A stretch of DNA of 64,000 nucleotides from Microbacterium sp. SD291 (lineage in GTDB: Bacteria; Actinomycetota; Actinomycetes; Actinomycetales; Microbacteriaceae): contig NZ_JADIJR010000003.1 in assembly GCF_017355365.1 (NCBI RefSeq), positions 62,001-126,000 of the forward strand, read 5' to 3'. Positions 17,620 through 28,098 of this stretch are shown piece by piece. How positions within the stretch are numbered: the stretch's first letter is position 1; each line of letters opens with the position of its first letter. Made by a program: the position numbers and the translations under genes. The notes beneath the pieces are model-generated. The model was not told the origin of the DNA, did not search any database, and worked only from the letters and a program-made list of their open reading frames with translations.

Positions 17620-19422
17620 TCAGTCCTCCTCGTCGAACGACGGCGCATGGTCACGGGCGTACTGGACGTAGCTGTTGCTCACGCCCTGCGGCACCATCGG
17701 CCACACCATGGAGTCGGCGCTGACGACGAAGTCGATGACGACGGGGCGATCGTTCGTCTCGAGGGCGAGCTTGATCGCGGCATCCACCTCCTCCTCCTTC
17801 TCGACCCTGATCGCGAGGCATCCGTACGATTCCGCGAGCTTCACGAAATCGGGGATGCGGACGGTGCCGTGTCCGGTGTTCAGGTCGGTGTTGGAGTGCC
17901 GGCCGTCGTAGAACAGCGTCTGCCACTGGCGCACCATGCCGAGCGACGAGTTGTTGATGATCGCGACCTTGATCGGGATGTCGTTGATCGTGCAGGTCGC
18001 GAGCTCCTGATTGGTCATCTGGAAGCAGCCGTCGCCGTCGATCGCCCACACGGGGCGGTGCGGCTCCGCGACCTTGGCGCCCATCGCCGCCGGGACCGAG
18101 TACCCCATGGTGCCGGCGCCGCCGGAGTTCAGCCACGCGTTCGGACGCTCGTACTTGATGAACTGCGCCGCCCACATCTGGTGCTGACCGACGCCCGCGG
18201 CGTAGATGCCCTCTGGGCCGGTGAGCTCGCCGATGCGCTGGATCACGTACTGCGGTGCGAGCAGCCCGTCCGTGGTGGGTGCGTAGCCGAGCGGGAACTC
18301 CTTGCGGAGCCCGTCGAGATACGACCACCACTCCTCGATGTCGGGCTTGGTGACGCTGGTGGCGCCGCGGAATGCGGTCTCGAGGTCGACCAGCACATCA
18401 CGGACGTCGCCGACGATCGGCACGTCGGCAGTGCGGATCTTCGAGATCTCGGCCGGGTCGATGTCGACGTGCACCACCTTGGCGTTCGGCGCGAAGAGTG
18501 CGGCCTTGCCGGTGACGCGGTCATCGAAGCGGGCGCCGAGGGAGACCAGCAGATCGGCCTCCTGCAGGGCGAGCACGGCCGGAACCGTGCCGTGCATGCC
18601 GGGCATGCCGAGGTGCTGCTCGTGGGAGTCGGGGAACGCGCCGCGAGCCATCAGCGTGGTCACGACGGGAGCGCCGGTGGTCTCTGCGAGCGAGAGGAGC
18701 TCGGCGGACGCGCGACCGCGGACCACGCCGCCGCCCACGTACAGCACCGGCTTCTTGGCCTCGGCGAGAAGCGTCGCGGCGGCCTGGATCTGCTTGCCGT
18801 GCGCCTTGGTCACGGGGCGGTAGCCGGGCAGCTCGATCTTCGGCGGCCACACGAACGGCGCCATCGCCTGCTGCGCGTCCTTGGTGATGTCGACGAGCAC
18901 GGGGCCGGGGCGGCCGGTCGAGGCGATCTCGTACGCCGCAGCGAGGGCCCTCGGGATCTCCGCGGCATCCTTCACCAGGAACGAGTGCTTCGTGATCGGC
19001 ATCGTGATGCCGACGATGTCGGCCTCCTGGAAAGCGTCGGTTCCCATCAGCGTCGAGAACACCTGACCGGTGATCGCGAGCAGCGGCACCGAGTCCATGT
19101 ACGCGTCGGCGATAGCCGTGACGAGGTTCGTCGCACCGGGGCCGGAGGTCGCGATGCAGACGCCGACCTTTCCGGACGCCGATGCGTAGCCTTCGGCCGC
19201 GTGCCCCGAGCCCTGCTCATGGCGCACGAGGATGTGGCGCAGCTTGGTGGCGGACATCAGCGGGTCGTACACGGGGAGGATCGCCCCTCCGGGCAGGCCG
19301 AAGACGTCGGTCACCCCGAGCAGCTCGAGCGTGCGGACGACGGCCTCGGCGCCGGATATCTCCGGAGCAGCGGATTGACGGGCGGGCGGCCTCGGCACGG
19401 CCGAGACGGAGTCAGCAGTCAT
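17620..19422 (-). CDS. ilvB: Acetolactate synthase large subunit
   Basis: Catalytic subunit of acetohydroxyacid synthase, condensing pyruvate with pyruvate or 2-oxobutyrate. The 600-residue ThDP enzyme has the N-terminal [21 protein letters not shown] with the following [14 protein letters not shown] (catalytic Glu), a central FAD-binding domain, and the ThDP/Mg motif starting [15 protein letters not shown] and ending NNSS. The GDG-to-NN spacing is normal. The upstream gap to ilvD (78 nt) contains a REP-like hairpin; no leader peptide or T-box was recognised. Confidence 0.97.
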   Translation of the reverse strand: MTADSVSAVPRPPARQSAAPEISGAEAVVRTLELLGVTDVFGLPGGAILPVYDPLMSATKLRHILVRHEQGSGHAAEGYASASGKVGVCIATSGPGATNLVTAIADAYMDSVPLLAITGQVFSTLMGTDAFQEADIVGITMPITKHSFLVKDAAEIPRALAAAYEIASTGRPGPVLVDITKDAQQAMAPFVWPPKIELPGYRPVTKAHGKQIQAAATLLAEAKKPVLYVGGGVVRGRASAELLSLAETTGAPVVTTLMARGAFPDSHEQHLGMPGMHGTVPAVLALQEADLLVSLGARFDDRVTGKAALFAPNAKVVHVDIDPAEISKIRTADVPIVGDVRDVLVDLETAFRGATSVTKPDIEEWWSYLDGLRKEFPLGYAPTTDGLLAPQYVIQRIGELTGPEGIYAAGVGQHQMWAAQFIKYERPNAWLNSGGAGTMGYSVPAAMGAKVAEPHRPVWAIDGDGCFQMTNQELATCTINDIPIKVAIINNSSLGMVRQWQTLFYDGRHSNTDLNTGHGTVRIPDFVKLAESYGCLAIRVEKEEEVDAAIKLALETNDRPVVIDFVVSADSMVWPMVPQGVSNSYVQYARDHAPSFDEED

Positions 19423-19464
19423 GACTTTCCTTTGGTGGTCTGTGGGCGACGTCGGATGCCGGGG

Positions 19465-19499
19465 CCTTCGACTGGCTGGGTTCCTGAGCCTGTCGAAGG
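19465..19499. repeat. REP-like inverted repeat directly after ilvD
   Basis: CCTTCGAC and GTCGAAGG form the outer arms of an imperfect 35-nt hairpin whose inner arm includes CTGAGCC / GGCTGGG. It starts one base after the ilvD stop codon on the minus strand, between ilvD and ilvB. The motif family CCTTCGACAGGCTCAG is, from memory, dispersed in many Microbacteriaceae genomes. It could act as a transcript-stabilising hairpin or attenuator between the two genes. Confidence 0.6.
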
Positions 19500-19500
19500 A

Positions 19501-21219
19501 TCAGCCGGTCGTCGCGCCTTCTGCGGCGGACCGCACGAGACGCGAGTACTTGGCAAGAACGCCACGGGTATAGCGCGGGGGAAGCGGCTCCCAGCCAGAG
19601 CGGCGGGAGGCGAGCTCCGCCTCGTCGACGAGTAGGTCGAGAGAGCGAGCTGCGATATCGACCCGTATCAGATCACCATCGCGCACGAAGGCGATGGGAC
19701 CTGCGTCCACCGCTTCGGGTGCTATGTGGCCGATGCACAGGCCGGTTGTGCCGCCTGAGAATCGTCCGTCCGTCAAGAGTAGTACATCTTTTCCGAGCCC
19801 AGCGCCCTTGATGGCGGCGGTGATCGCGAGCATCTCGCGCATGCCGGGGCCGCCCTTGGGGCCCTCGTAGCGGATCACGATGACGGTGCCGGGATCGATC
19901 GTCCCCTCCGCGACGGCATCCATCGCGGCGCGCTCGCGCTCGAACACTCGGGCCGGGCCCTCGAAGACGGCGGCGTCGAAGCCGGCGGTCTTCACGACCG
20001 CGCCCTCCGGCGCGAGCGACCCGTGCAGGATCGTCAGGCCGCCGGTGGCGTGGATCGGGTTGTCGAACGTGTGGATGACGGTGCCGTCGATCGGCTGCGG
20101 GTCGAGCTCGGCGAGGTTCTCGGCGAGCGTCTTGCCGGTGACGGTCAGCGCATCGCCGTGCAGGAGGCCCTCGTCGAGCATCGCCTTCATGATCACGGGG
20201 ATGCCGCCGTGACGATCGACGTCGTTCATCACATACTTGCCGAACGGCTTCATGTCGGCCACGTGCGGCACCTTGTCGCCGATGCGGTTGAAGTCGTGCA
20301 GGTTCAGCTCCACGTCGGCCTCGCGGGCGATGGCGAGCAGGTGCAGGACGACGTTGGTCGAGCCGCCGAGCGCCATCGCCAGGGCGATCGCGTTCTCGAA
20401 CGCCTCCTTGGTGAGGATGTCGCGCGTCGTGATGCCCTGGCGGAGCAGGTTCACGACGGCCTCACCGGAGCGGTGCGCGTAGTAGTCGCGACGGCGGTCG
20501 GCCGCGGGGGGAGCTGCGGACCCGGGGAGGCTGAGACCGAGGGCCTCTGCCACCGACGCCATGGTGTTGGCGGTGTACATGCCGCCGCACGCGCCCTCGC
20601 CCGGGGCGATCGCGCATTCGATGCGCTTGAGGTCCTCTTCGCTCATCAGGCCGGCGCGGCAGGCGCCCACGGCCTCGAAGGAGTCGATGATCGTGACGTC
20701 CTTCTCGGTGCCGTCCGAGAGCTTCACCCAGCCGGGGGCGATCGAGCCCGCGTACAGGAAGACGCTGGAGAGGTCGAGCCGGGCGCTGGCCATCAGCATG
20801 CCGGGGATCGACTTGTCGCAGCCCGCGAGCAGCACGGAGCCGTCGAGGCGCTCGGCCATCATCACGGTTTCGACGGAGTCGGCGATGACCTCACGGGAGA
20901 CCAGCGAGAAGTGCATGCCCTCGTGGCCCATCGAGATCCCGTCGGAGACGGAGATCGTGCCGAACTGCAGCGGGTAGCCGCCGCCGGAGTGCACGCCCTC
21001 CTTGGCCCCCTGGGCGAGGCGGTCGAGGCTCAGGTTGCAGGGGGTGATCTCGTTCCAGCTCGACGCGATGCCGATCTGCGGCTTCTCCCAGTCGGCGTCG
21101 CCCATGCCGACGGCACGGAGCATGCCTCGGGAGGTCGTCGCCTCGATGCCGTCTGTGACGACACGGCTGCGGGGCTTGATGTCGATGGACGCGTTGGAAC
21201 CGGGATCATGCAAGGACAT
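19501..21219 (-). CDS. ilvD: Dihydroxy-acid dehydratase
   Basis: Third step of Ile/Val synthesis, dehydrating dihydroxy acids to 2-keto acids. The 572-residue IlvD/Edd protein has iron-sulfur cysteines in [16 protein letters not shown] and [19 protein letters not shown], plus the C-terminal [23 protein letters not shown]. The ATG at 21219 lies 9 nt after the otsB stop, but TAGACT (21226-21231, overlapping that stop) ends 6 nt before it, so ilvD probably has its own leaderless promoter rather than being only a member of the ots transcript. Confidence 0.97.
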   Translation of the reverse strand: MSLHDPGSNASIDIKPRSRVVTDGIEATTSRGMLRAVGMGDADWEKPQIGIASSWNEITPCNLSLDRLAQGAKEGVHSGGGYPLQFGTISVSDGISMGHEGMHFSLVSREVIADSVETVMMAERLDGSVLLAGCDKSIPGMLMASARLDLSSVFLYAGSIAPGWVKLSDGTEKDVTIIDSFEAVGACRAGLMSEEDLKRIECAIAPGEGACGGMYTANTMASVAEALGLSLPGSAAPPAADRRRDYYAHRSGEAVVNLLRQGITTRDILTKEAFENAIALAMALGGSTNVVLHLLAIAREADVELNLHDFNRIGDKVPHVADMKPFGKYVMNDVDRHGGIPVIMKAMLDEGLLHGDALTVTGKTLAENLAELDPQPIDGTVIHTFDNPIHATGGLTILHGSLAPEGAVVKTAGFDAAVFEGPARVFERERAAMDAVAEGTIDPGTVIVIRYEGPKGGPGMREMLAITAAIKGAGLGKDVLLLTDGRFSGGTTGLCIGHIAPEAVDAGPIAFVRDGDLIRVDIAARSLDLLVDEAELASRRSGWEPLPPRYTRGVLAKYSRLVRSAAEGATTG

Positions 21220-21225
21220 GACGGA

Positions 21226-21231
21226 AGTCTA
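21226..21231 (-). promoter_or_regulatory. -10 box of ilvD overlapping the otsB stop codon
   Basis: On the minus strand TAGACT begins with the TAG stop of otsB and ends 6 nt before the ilvD ATG. This is the same spacing seen at about 15 other leaderless-looking genes here. No convincing -35 was seen. Confidence 0.6.
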
Positions 21232-22026
21232 TTGCCGAGCGGCGGCCCGTTCGTCCGCAAGCGCCTCCAGAAGCTCGGCGATCTGTTGTGGAGTGTCCAC
21301 ACGCAGCGCCGCGGCGGTGTCCCCCGGCCCGACGCGGACCCCGAGGTCGCCCTGCCCGAGCACGCGCATCGCGTCCTCGTCGGTCACATCGTCGCCGGCG
21401 AACAGGATGCCGGTGGCGTCGAAGCGCTCTCGGAGGGCGGTCATCGCCGCATCCTTCCCCTCGTTCCGCGAGGAGAACTCGAGGATGCGGTTCCCCGCAC
21501 GCCGCCGCCAGCCGGGGAACCTCTCGGCGACGAGCGCGTCGATCGCGGCGAACACCTCCCGCTCGACCTCCGGGGTCGCGTTGCGGGTGTGCACGCCCAT
21601 CCCGTACGCCTTCTCCTCGAGCTCGGCGCCTGCGAACCGGCCGATGATGGGCCGAGCGGCCTCCCACAGCTCCTCGCGGGTCCCCGTCGCCTCCGACTCC
21701 CCCGCTTCGTCGAGCTCTCCGATGCCGGGGTACCAGTACTGGGCGCCGTGCGACCCGGCGAGCGCGACGGACGAGCCGTCGGTGTGCTCCGCGATGACCC
21801 TGAGGTCGTGCAGGCTCCGGCCGGAGACGTAGGCGACGATCGTGTCGGGGAGGGATGCGAGCCTGTCGACCTGCGCCGTCACTTCGGCGAGTGCTCGCGC
21901 GGACATCGGCTCGGCGACGAGCGGCGACGCGGTGCCGTCGAAGTCCAGCGCGACGACGAGTCTCGGCGTCGTCGCCAGCGCGGACAGCTCGGGGGCGGGT
22001 GTTCCCGGGTTCCAGGTGCGGGTCAT
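21229..22026 (-). CDS. otsB: Trehalose-6-phosphate phosphatase
   Basis: Second step of the OtsAB trehalose pathway. A 265-residue HAD hydrolase: motif I LVVALDFDGTASPLV (nucleophile and acid Asp), motif II VAYVSGRSL, and motif IV ILFAGDDVTDEDAMRVLG. Start choice: AGGAG lies 6 nt before the ATG at 22026 (MTRTWNPG) but directly abuts the ATG at 22032, so 22026 is the better start. otsA lies 40 nt upstream on the same strand. Its stop codon is also part of the proposed ilvD -10 box. Confidence 0.95.
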   Translation of the reverse strand: MTRTWNPGTPAPELSALATTPRLVVALDFDGTASPLVAEPMSARALAEVTAQVDRLASLPDTIVAYVSGRSLHDLRVIAEHTDGSSVALAGSHGAQYWYPGIGELDEAGESEATGTREELWEAARPIIGRFAGAELEEKAYGMGVHTRNATPEVEREVFAAIDALVAERFPGWRRRAGNRILEFSSRNEGKDAAMTALRERFDATGILFAGDDVTDEDAMRVLGQGDLGVRVGPGDTAAALRVDTPQQIAELLEALADERAAARQ

Positions 22027-22066
22027 GGACATCTCCTGTCGGGCTGATTCGGCTGCCGGGTGTCGG

Positions 22067-23497
22067 TCAGCGTGTCTCGCGGGCGACCTCCAGGGCCGCC
22101 AGGAAGGAGTTCGACCATGCGATCACGTCGTTGTCGAGGACACGGCGCCGCAGCGACCGCATCCGGCGCGACTGCTCCTTGGGCGGCATCGACACCGCCC
22201 GCATGATCGCCTCCTTCAATCCCTCGATGTCGTGAGGGTTCACCAGGATCGCGCTGCCCAGTTCATCCGCCGCGCCGGCGAACTCGCTCAGCACCAGGAC
22301 CCCCCTGTTGTCGATGCGGGTGGCGACGTACTCCTTGGCCACGAGGTTCATGCCGTCGCGGAGCGCGGTGACCAGCATCACGTCGGCTGCGAGGAACAGC
22401 GCCGCCATCTCCTCGCGGGGGAAGCCCTGGTGGAGGTAGCGGATGGCGGTGTGCCCCATCGTGTCGGTGTCGCCGTTGATGCGGCTGACGGCGAGCTCGA
22501 TCTCGTCACGCAGGTGCACGTAGGCGTCCACGCGCTCGCGACTGGGGCTGGCGACCTGCACCAGCGTGACGTCCTCGACGCTCAGATCCCCCTGTGCGAG
22601 GAGCTCGCCGTATGCCTTGATGCGGTGGCCGATGCCCTTGGTGTAGTCGAGCCGGTCGACGCCGAGGATGACATGCTTCGGGTTGCCGAGTCCCTCGCGG
22701 ATCTCCGCCGCCCGCGCCCGGATGTCGGGTCGTGCCGCGAGCTCGAGGTACGGGGTGGTGTCGATCGAGATCGGGAAGGCCTTCACGACCGAACGCCGAT
22801 CCTCGCCCCTGTCGTCGATCTCGCCGTTGCCCGACGGCACAGTGACGGTGGACGACCGGATCTCGTACTTGAGCCGGCGACGCACCGCGTTCAGGAAGTT
22901 GGTGGCGTCCGTCGCCCGCTGGAAGCCGATCACGTCGGCGCCGAGCAGGCCGCGCAGCACCTGCCCGCGCCACGGCAGCTGGGCGTACAGGCCATGCGCC
23001 GGGAACGGGATGTGGTGGAAGTAGCCGATGATCACATCGGGCCGCAGCGCCCGCACCATCTGCGGGACCAGCTGCAGCTGATAGTCGTGCACCCAGACCG
23101 TCCCGCCCTTGCCGACGGCGGCCGCGGCGGCATCCGCGAAGCGACGGTTCACGGCCACGTAGGCCTCCCACCACTCGCGGTGGTACTGCGGCGGCGCGAT
23201 CACATCGTGGTAGAGCGGCCAGATCGTGTCGTTCGAGAAGCCCTCGTAGTACTCGGCGATCTCCTGCTCGCTCAGCCGGATCGGGATGAGCCGGATGCCG
23301 CCCTCCGTGAACGGCTTCAGGTCGAGGTCGGCCTGGCCCGCCCAGCCGACCCAGGCGCCGTTCACGCTCTTCATGACGGGCTCGAGTGCGGCCACCAGGC
23401 CGCCGGGAGAGGTGCGCCAGACCTCCTCACCATCGGGTCCGGAGACCCGGTCGACAGGCAGTCTGTTGGCGACGACGACGAAATCTGCAGCGGACAA
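22067..23497 (-). CDS. otsA: Trehalose-6-phosphate synthase
   Basis: GT20 glycosyltransferase making trehalose-6-phosphate from a nucleotide-glucose and glucose-6-phosphate, cytoplasmic, for osmotic and desiccation tolerance. The 476-residue protein has [14 protein letters not shown] at the N-terminus, [40 protein letters not shown] and [14 protein letters not shown], all hallmark GT20 segments. The start is a rare TTG at 23497, with GAGGAG 5 nt upstream supporting it. It is followed by otsB. Confidence 0.96.
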   Translation of the reverse strand: MSAADFVVVANRLPVDRVSGPDGEEVWRTSPGGLVAALEPVMKSVNGAWVGWAGQADLDLKPFTEGGIRLIPIRLSEQEIAEYYEGFSNDTIWPLYHDVIAPPQYHREWWEAYVAVNRRFADAAAAAVGKGGTVWVHDYQLQLVPQMVRALRPDVIIGYFHHIPFPAHGLYAQLPWRGQVLRGLLGADVIGFQRATDATNFLNAVRRRLKYEIRSSTVTVPSGNGEIDDRGEDRRSVVKAFPISIDTTPYLELAARPDIRARAAEIREGLGNPKHVILGVDRLDYTKGIGHRIKAYGELLAQGDLSVEDVTLVQVASPSRERVDAYVHLRDEIELAVSRINGDTDTMGHTAIRYLHQGFPREEMAALFLAADVMLVTALRDGMNLVAKEYVATRIDNRGVLVLSEFAGAADELGSAILVNPHDIEGLKEAIMRAVSMPPKEQSRRMRSLRRRVLDNDVIAWSNSFLAALEVARETR

Positions 23498-23565
23498 GAT
23501 GACTCCTCATTCCAGGGGTTCTGTCTCCCCCAGGCTACAGAGGATGGCGGCCGCCGACTCTCCGG

Positions 23566-24813
23566 TCACCCGGAGACGACGGGCCGGCGCCGGCGCGGAT
23601 CGCTCACCGTCCAGTTCACGACACCCGCGGCGAACGCCACGCCGGCCGCGATGATCGGCAGCACGAGAGCCGCTCCCGTCCCCGTGTTCTCGGCGATCTC
23701 CCCCGCTACGGCGGCTCCCAGGGACTGCCCGACGATGATCCCGGAGCCGAGCATGGTCATGACCGTCGCCGAGCGTCCGAGAGGACTCCACGCGGCGCCG
23801 AAACTGTACTGCGTCACGAGGGTCGGGCCGATGCCGACGCCCATGATACCGAGAGCGAGCATCATCATCGCGGGCGAGTCGACCACGAGCAGCAGCAGGG
23901 CACCCGCCAGCAGGATGCCGGAGAACACCAGCCACCGCGCCCGCATCGAGAACCGCGGCGGGAGCCAGGCGACCCCGAGCGCCAGCACGGCGGAGCCGAC
24001 GCCCATCACCCCGTAGAGGAGACCCGCCTCCTCGGGTGCGCCCCGGTCCGCCATGAAGGACGTCAGCGCGGTGAGCATCGTGCCGAAGAACATCCCGACG
24101 CCGAGCACCCCCGCCACGACGACCAGCAGACGTGGCGCGAAGAGCTCGGAGACCGCGGACGGCGCCCTTCCCTCGCTGTCGCGGTGCACGGAGACGGCGC
24201 GGGCGCTCGGGTGCAGCGCGAAGGCGCCGACGAACAGCACGGTCAGCGCGGCAGCCCCGACGAGGGGTGCCCACGGGGCGATGGCGGACGCGAAGATTCC
24301 GACGAGGAACGGCCCGAAGACGAACACCGTCTCATCCGCTGCGGACTCGTAGGCCATGGTGCCCGAGATCGTGCGGGTGCGGCCCTGCTCCGGCATCCGA
24401 TCGGTGATCATCGTGACCAGCCGGGATCGGGACATCGGGGCGACCTGAGGCGCCGTCGCCCCCACTCCGAACGCAGCGAGCAGCACGAACGCGTCCGCCG
24501 CGTCCGCGTAGACGACCGAGGTGAACAGGAGGAGCATCGCGCCGTTCGCGACCGCGAGGATCGCGAGCACCGAGCGCTGACCGAAGCGGTCGGCCGCGGC
24601 GCCGAGAAGCGAGCCGAAGCAGGCGGTGCCGATGCCGACGGCGGCGGACGTCAGCCCTCCGAGCGACAGGGATCCGCGGGCCGAGACCACGACGGTGAGC
24701 ACGCCGACGACCATCATCGCGAACGGGAGTCGTGCGATGAACGCGATCACGAAGTACGACAGTCCGGCGATGCGGAGCAGTGACGGTTCTGGAGAGGTGT
24801 GGGTCTGGCTCAT
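23566..24813 (-). CDS. MFS transporter (unknown substrate)
   Basis: A 415-residue 12-helix major facilitator. The loop LGAAADRFGQRSVLAI after helix 2 and RFSMRARWLVF in the second half are typical. The start is taken at ATG 24813 (MSQTHTSPEPSLLRIAGLSYF); the longer frame to 24984 is Arg-rich and unlike a transporter N-terminus. It precedes otsA on the same strand by 68 nt, where TAGCCT suggests a separate ots promoter. Substrate not predictable. Confidence 0.9.
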   Translation of the reverse strand: MSQTHTSPEPSLLRIAGLSYFVIAFIARLPFAMMVVGVLTVVVSARGSLSLGGLTSAAVGIGTACFGSLLGAAADRFGQRSVLAILAVANGAMLLLFTSVVYADAADAFVLLAAFGVGATAPQVAPMSRSRLVTMITDRMPEQGRTRTISGTMAYESAADETVFVFGPFLVGIFASAIAPWAPLVGAAALTVLFVGAFALHPSARAVSVHRDSEGRAPSAVSELFAPRLLVVVAGVLGVGMFFGTMLTALTSFMADRGAPEEAGLLYGVMGVGSAVLALGVAWLPPRFSMRARWLVFSGILLAGALLLLVVDSPAMMMLALGIMGVGIGPTLVTQYSFGAAWSPLGRSATVMTMLGSGIIVGQSLGAAVAGEIAENTGTGAALVLPIIAAGVAFAAGVVNWTVSDPRRRRPVVSG

Positions 24814-25025
24814 GGCCCTCGCGCGTCCGCGGACGCGGGATCGGGTGCCGCCGCTGTCCGCCGGAGAGCCGGCGGCCGGTGGATACACGGTTGCGGACGC
24901 GGACCAGCCGCGACCACTCGAGTTTATCGCGAGGGGCGTGCGCGCGCGTCTACTCCCCTGAACGCATCCGCGGCGGCTTGTCAAGGCTCGACGCCGCTTT
25001 CGGCGCGGCCCGGTAGCGTAAGGGC

Positions 25026-25304
25026 ATGCGCTACCTCTTCGGCACTGGAATCATCGGAGCGATCACCGCGGGCGCCACCCTCCTCCGCGGATCTCGTGAC
25101 GCGCCGATCACGTGGCGGGCCGTGCTCGCCTGGGCGAGCTGGGGCATCACTCTCGCGCTCGCCGTCGGCACCGCGATCGACGCTCGCCGCGCCGAGCGCG
25201 GGCTTCCGGTCGCCGACGACTCGCCGATCGCCGCCAAGCAGGCCAAGGAGCGCGCCAAGGCGGAGAAGGACCGCAAGAAGAAGGTCAAGGAGCTCGCCCG
25301 CTGA
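25026..25304 (+). CDS. Small membrane protein with basic tail, unknown
   Basis: A 92-residue protein. One or two short hydrophobic segments (LFGTGIIGAITAGATLL; AVLAWASWGITLALAVGTAI) are followed by a strongly charged C-terminal helix rich in Lys/Ala/Glu (AAKQAKERAKAEKDRKKKVK) likely lying on the cytoplasmic side. The ATG at 25026 follows TAGCGT by 6 nt, a leaderless start. It is divergent from the MFS gene (212-nt gap) and convergent with the thiolase. Function unknown. Confidence 0.8.
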   Translation: MRYLFGTGIIGAITAGATLLRGSRDAPITWRAVLAWASWGITLALAVGTAIDARRAERGLPVADDSPIAAKQAKERAKAEKDRKKKVKELAR

Positions 25305-25331
25305 GGAGGGCGTCCGCCGGCGCGGACCTCC
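25305..25331. terminator. Possible terminator between convergent genes
   Basis: GGAG plus GTCCGC pair with GCGGAC plus CTCC around a CGGC loop, with a 3-nt bulge and no U-run. It fills the 28-nt gap between the small membrane protein and the thiolase stop. The hairpin is real; its terminator role is inferred from position. Confidence 0.45.
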
Positions 25332-25332
25332 G

Positions 25333-26517
25333 TCACCGCGTGAGGATGAGCGCCTCGCCCTGACCGCCGCCGCCGCACAGGCCCACCGCTGCCGTGCCGC
25401 CGCCGCGCCGCGCCAGCTCATGTGCGACGTGCACGACCAGCCGGTTGCCCGAGGTGCCGATCGGGTGGCCGATGGCGATCCCCCCTCCGTGGATGTTCAC
25501 GACGGCGCTGTCGAGTCCCAGCTCCACCTGCGAGCGGGCCACGACCGCACCGAACGCCTCATTGATCTCCACGAGGTCGAGATCGGCAGGCGTGATGCCC
25601 TGCTTCTCGCATGCCTTCTCGATCGCGCGGGCCGGCTGCGCCTGCAGCGAGTTGTCGGGGCCGGCGGTCTGACCGCTCGCGCCGACGGTGACGAGAACGG
25701 GCCATCCCTTCGCGGCTGCGTTGGCCCGTGTCGTCACGACCACGGCCGAGGCGCCATCGGAGATCTGCGAGGAGTTGCCCGCGGTGATCGACCCTCCCTC
25801 CGCGAATGCGGCACGGAGACCTGCGAGGGACTCGACGGTCGTGTCCGGCCTGATGCCCTCGTCCTTCGTCACCCGCACCGGCTCGCCTCGGCGCTGCGGC
25901 ACCTCCACGGTCACGATCTCCGCGTCGAAGGCTCCCGACTCCTGCGCGGCGGCGGCGCGCTGGTGCGACAGCGCGGCGACGACATCCTGGTCTCGGCGGG
26001 TCAGTTCGTAGCGCGCGTTGTGCCGCTCTGTGGACGCCCCCATGCTCTCCCGGTCGTACGCGTCGGTGAGTCCGTCGTACGCCATGTGGTCGAGCACTTC
26101 GACGCTGCCGTAGGTCCACCCGTCGCGCGAGCCGACCAGCAGGTGCGGCGCACGGGTCATCGACTCCATTCCGGCTGCGACGACGACCTCGGCGTCGCCG
26201 GTGCGGATCATCCTGGCCGCGTCGATGATCGCGGTGAGACCGGAGAGGCAGACCTTGTTGACGGAGTGCGCGGGGACGTCCCACCCGATCCCCGCACCGA
26301 TCGAGGCCTGACGCGCCGCGTTCTGGCCGGATCCCGCGGCGAGGACCTGGCCGACGATGACCGCATCCACCTCGCCGGGGTCGATCGACCCCTGCTCGAG
26401 CGCGCCGCGGATGGCGAACGAGCCCAGCTGCGGAGCGGTGAACGACGCCAGCTGGCCCTTCAAGCGCCCCTGCGGGGTGCGGGCGGCGGCGACGATGACG
26501 ATGTCGTTGTCTGTCAT
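25333..26517 (-). CDS. Acetyl-CoA acetyltransferase (thiolase)
   Basis: A 394-residue thiolase, cleaving acetoacetyl-CoA to two acetyl-CoA or the reverse. The acylated Cys is in VNKVCLSGLTAI, the general-base His in GGGIAIGHPIGTSGNRL, and the second Cys in VGLCGGGGQGEALI. The ATG at 26517 (MTDNDIVIVAAARTP) has AGGACAG upstream, making an earlier ATG at 26535 unnecessary. It sits downstream of the two CoA-transferase subunits, which fits acetoacetate or ketone use. A beta-ketoadipyl-CoA thiolase is less likely given the AtoB-like N-terminus. Confidence 0.93.
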   Translation of the reverse strand: MTDNDIVIVAAARTPQGRLKGQLASFTAPQLGSFAIRGALEQGSIDPGEVDAVIVGQVLAAGSGQNAARQASIGAGIGWDVPAHSVNKVCLSGLTAIIDAARMIRTGDAEVVVAAGMESMTRAPHLLVGSRDGWTYGSVEVLDHMAYDGLTDAYDRESMGASTERHNARYELTRRDQDVVAALSHQRAAAAQESGAFDAEIVTVEVPQRRGEPVRVTKDEGIRPDTTVESLAGLRAAFAEGGSITAGNSSQISDGASAVVVTTRANAAAKGWPVLVTVGASGQTAGPDNSLQAQPARAIEKACEKQGITPADLDLVEINEAFGAVVARSQVELGLDSAVVNIHGGGIAIGHPIGTSGNRLVVHVAHELARRGGGTAAVGLCGGGGQGEALILTR

Positions 26518-26553
26518 GTTCTCTGTCCTTCTCATCTGCTGCTGCTCCGTCTG

Positions 26554-27201
26554 TCAGTTCTCGAGCTCTGCGGCGATGCGCAGCGGCGGCTCCGTGGCCG
26601 CGACGACCTGCTCGACGGTCACGCCCGGTGCCGTCTCCACGAGCATCAGCCCGTCGGCGGTGACGTCGATCACCGCGAGATCGGTGATGATCCGGTCGAC
26701 CACGCCTCGGCCGGTGAGCGGCAGCGAGCACTGATCGACGATCTTCGCGGTGCCGTCCTTGGCGACATGCTCCATCAGCACGATCACCCGCGCGGCGCCG
26801 TGGACGAGGTCCATGGCGCCACCGGGCCCCTTGACCATCTTCCCCGGGATCATCCAGTTCGCGAGGTCGCCGCCCGCCGACACCTGCATCGCACCGAGGA
26901 TCGCCGCGTCGATCTTGCCGCCACGGATCATCCCGAAGCTCGTCGCCGAGTCGAAGAAGGCGGAGCCTGGCAGCGTGGTGACCGTCTCCTTGCCCGCGTT
27001 GATGAGGTCGGGGTCGACCGCATCCTCGCGGGGATAGGGGCCGACGCCGAGGATCCCGTTCTCCGACTGGAGCACGACGGTGACGCCCGCTGGCACGTGG
27101 TTCGGAACGAGGGTGGGCAGGCCGATGCCGAGGTTCACGTAGGCGCCGTCCTGCAGTTCCGCGGCGGCGCGTGCCGCCATCTGGTCTCTGGTGAGCGCCA
27201 T
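26554..27201 (-). CDS. scoB: 3-oxoacid CoA-transferase subunit B
   Basis: A 215-residue beta subunit of a family I CoA-transferase (succinyl-CoA:acetoacetate type). It carries the catalytic Glu in [11 protein letters not shown], preceded by [17 protein letters not shown], and later [19 protein letters not shown]. The ATG at 27201 follows GGAGCCTGAG and begins 1 nt past the alpha-subunit stop, so the subunits are translated together. It acts with the alpha subunit to activate a 3-oxo acid for the thiolase downstream. The substrate could also be 3-oxoadipate. Confidence 0.92.
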   Translation of the reverse strand: MALTRDQMAARAAAELQDGAYVNLGIGLPTLVPNHVPAGVTVVLQSENGILGVGPYPREDAVDPDLINAGKETVTTLPGSAFFDSATSFGMIRGGKIDAAILGAMQVSAGGDLANWMIPGKMVKGPGGAMDLVHGAARVIVLMEHVAKDGTAKIVDQCSLPLTGRGVVDRIITDLAVIDVTADGLMLVETAPGVTVEQVVAATEPPLRIAAELEN

Positions 27202-27202
27202 C

Positions 27203-27994
27203 TCAGGCTCCTTCCGTGGCGGCGGCGGCGTCTGCGGAGACGGTGCGCCGCTCGATGCGCTTGGGGATGTCGGTGCCCACCTCGACGATGCGGTGCACAT
27301 ACACGCCCGGGAGATGGACGCGGTCGGGGTCCAGCTCGCCGGGCTCGACCAGCCGCTCCACCTGGGCGATGCAGATCCGCCCCGCCATGGCGGCGAGCGG
27401 GTTGAAGTTGCGCGCCGCCTTGTTGAAGATCAGGTTGCCGTGCCGGTCTCCCGCGGCGGCGTGGACGAGTGCGTAGTCCGTGGTGATCGCCTCCTCGAGC
27501 ACGAATTCCCTGGGAGCGCCGTTCACGTCGAACGTCCGCACATCCTTCACGGAAGACGCCACCGCGATCGATCCGTCGGCGTTGTAGCGGCGAGGCAGCC
27601 CACCCTCCGCGACCTGCGTGCCGACCCCGGTCTGGGTGAAGAAGGCTGCGATGCCGGAGCCGCCGGCGCGGAGCTTCTCGGCGAGGGTGCCCTGCGGCGT
27701 GAGCTCGAGCTCGAGCTCACCCGAGAGGAACTGACGCTCGAACTCCTTGTTCTCACCGACGTACGAGGAGGTCATCTTCCGGATCCTCTGGGCCGCCAGC
27801 AGGATGCCGAGGCCCCAGTCGTCGACACCGCAGTTGTTGCTGACGATGCTGAGATCCCTCGTGCCCTGCGCGAGCAGCGCCTCGATGAGGGCGATCGGGT
27901 TTCCGGAGAGGCCGAATCCGCCTACCGCGAGGGATGACCCGTCGGCGATGTCGGCGACCGCGTCGGCCGCTGAAGCCCATTGCTTGTCGATCAC
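27203..27994 (-). CDS. scoA: 3-oxoacid CoA-transferase subunit A
   Basis: A 263-residue alpha subunit of the CoA-transferase. The N-terminus [33 protein letters not shown] carries the CoA-binding GGFG-x-x-G-x-P motif; [12 protein letters not shown] and [17 protein letters not shown] follow as in the family. Start choice: GTG 27994 has AAGGAG 5 nt upstream and matches the normal length, while the ATG at 28036 adds 14 residues without support. First gene of the scoA-scoB-thiolase operon, divergent from the IclR regulator. Confidence 0.92.
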   Translation of the reverse strand: MIDKQWASAADAVADIADGSSLAVGGFGLSGNPIALIEALLAQGTRDLSIVSNNCGVDDWGLGILLAAQRIRKMTSSYVGENKEFERQFLSGELELELTPQGTLAEKLRAGGSGIAAFFTQTGVGTQVAEGGLPRRYNADGSIAVASSVKDVRTFDVNGAPREFVLEEAITTDYALVHAAAGDRHGNLIFNKAARNFNPLAAMAGRICIAQVERLVEPGELDPDRVHLPGVYVHRIVEVGTDIPKRIERRTVSADAAAATEGA

Positions 27995-28098
27995 GAGTGC
28001 TCCTTCGAAGTCGTGCGTCCCTCCAGCATCCGTCATCTCGTCGCCCGCAGGAAGCCGGGTCTTGCGATGTGGGCGATCATCCGCGTACCGTCCACATT

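Noticed and set aside
19423-19500. T-box or leader-peptide attenuator before ilvB
   Set aside because: The 78-nt gap has no T-box sequence and no short frame rich in Leu/Val/Ile codons; it mainly holds the REP-like hairpin.
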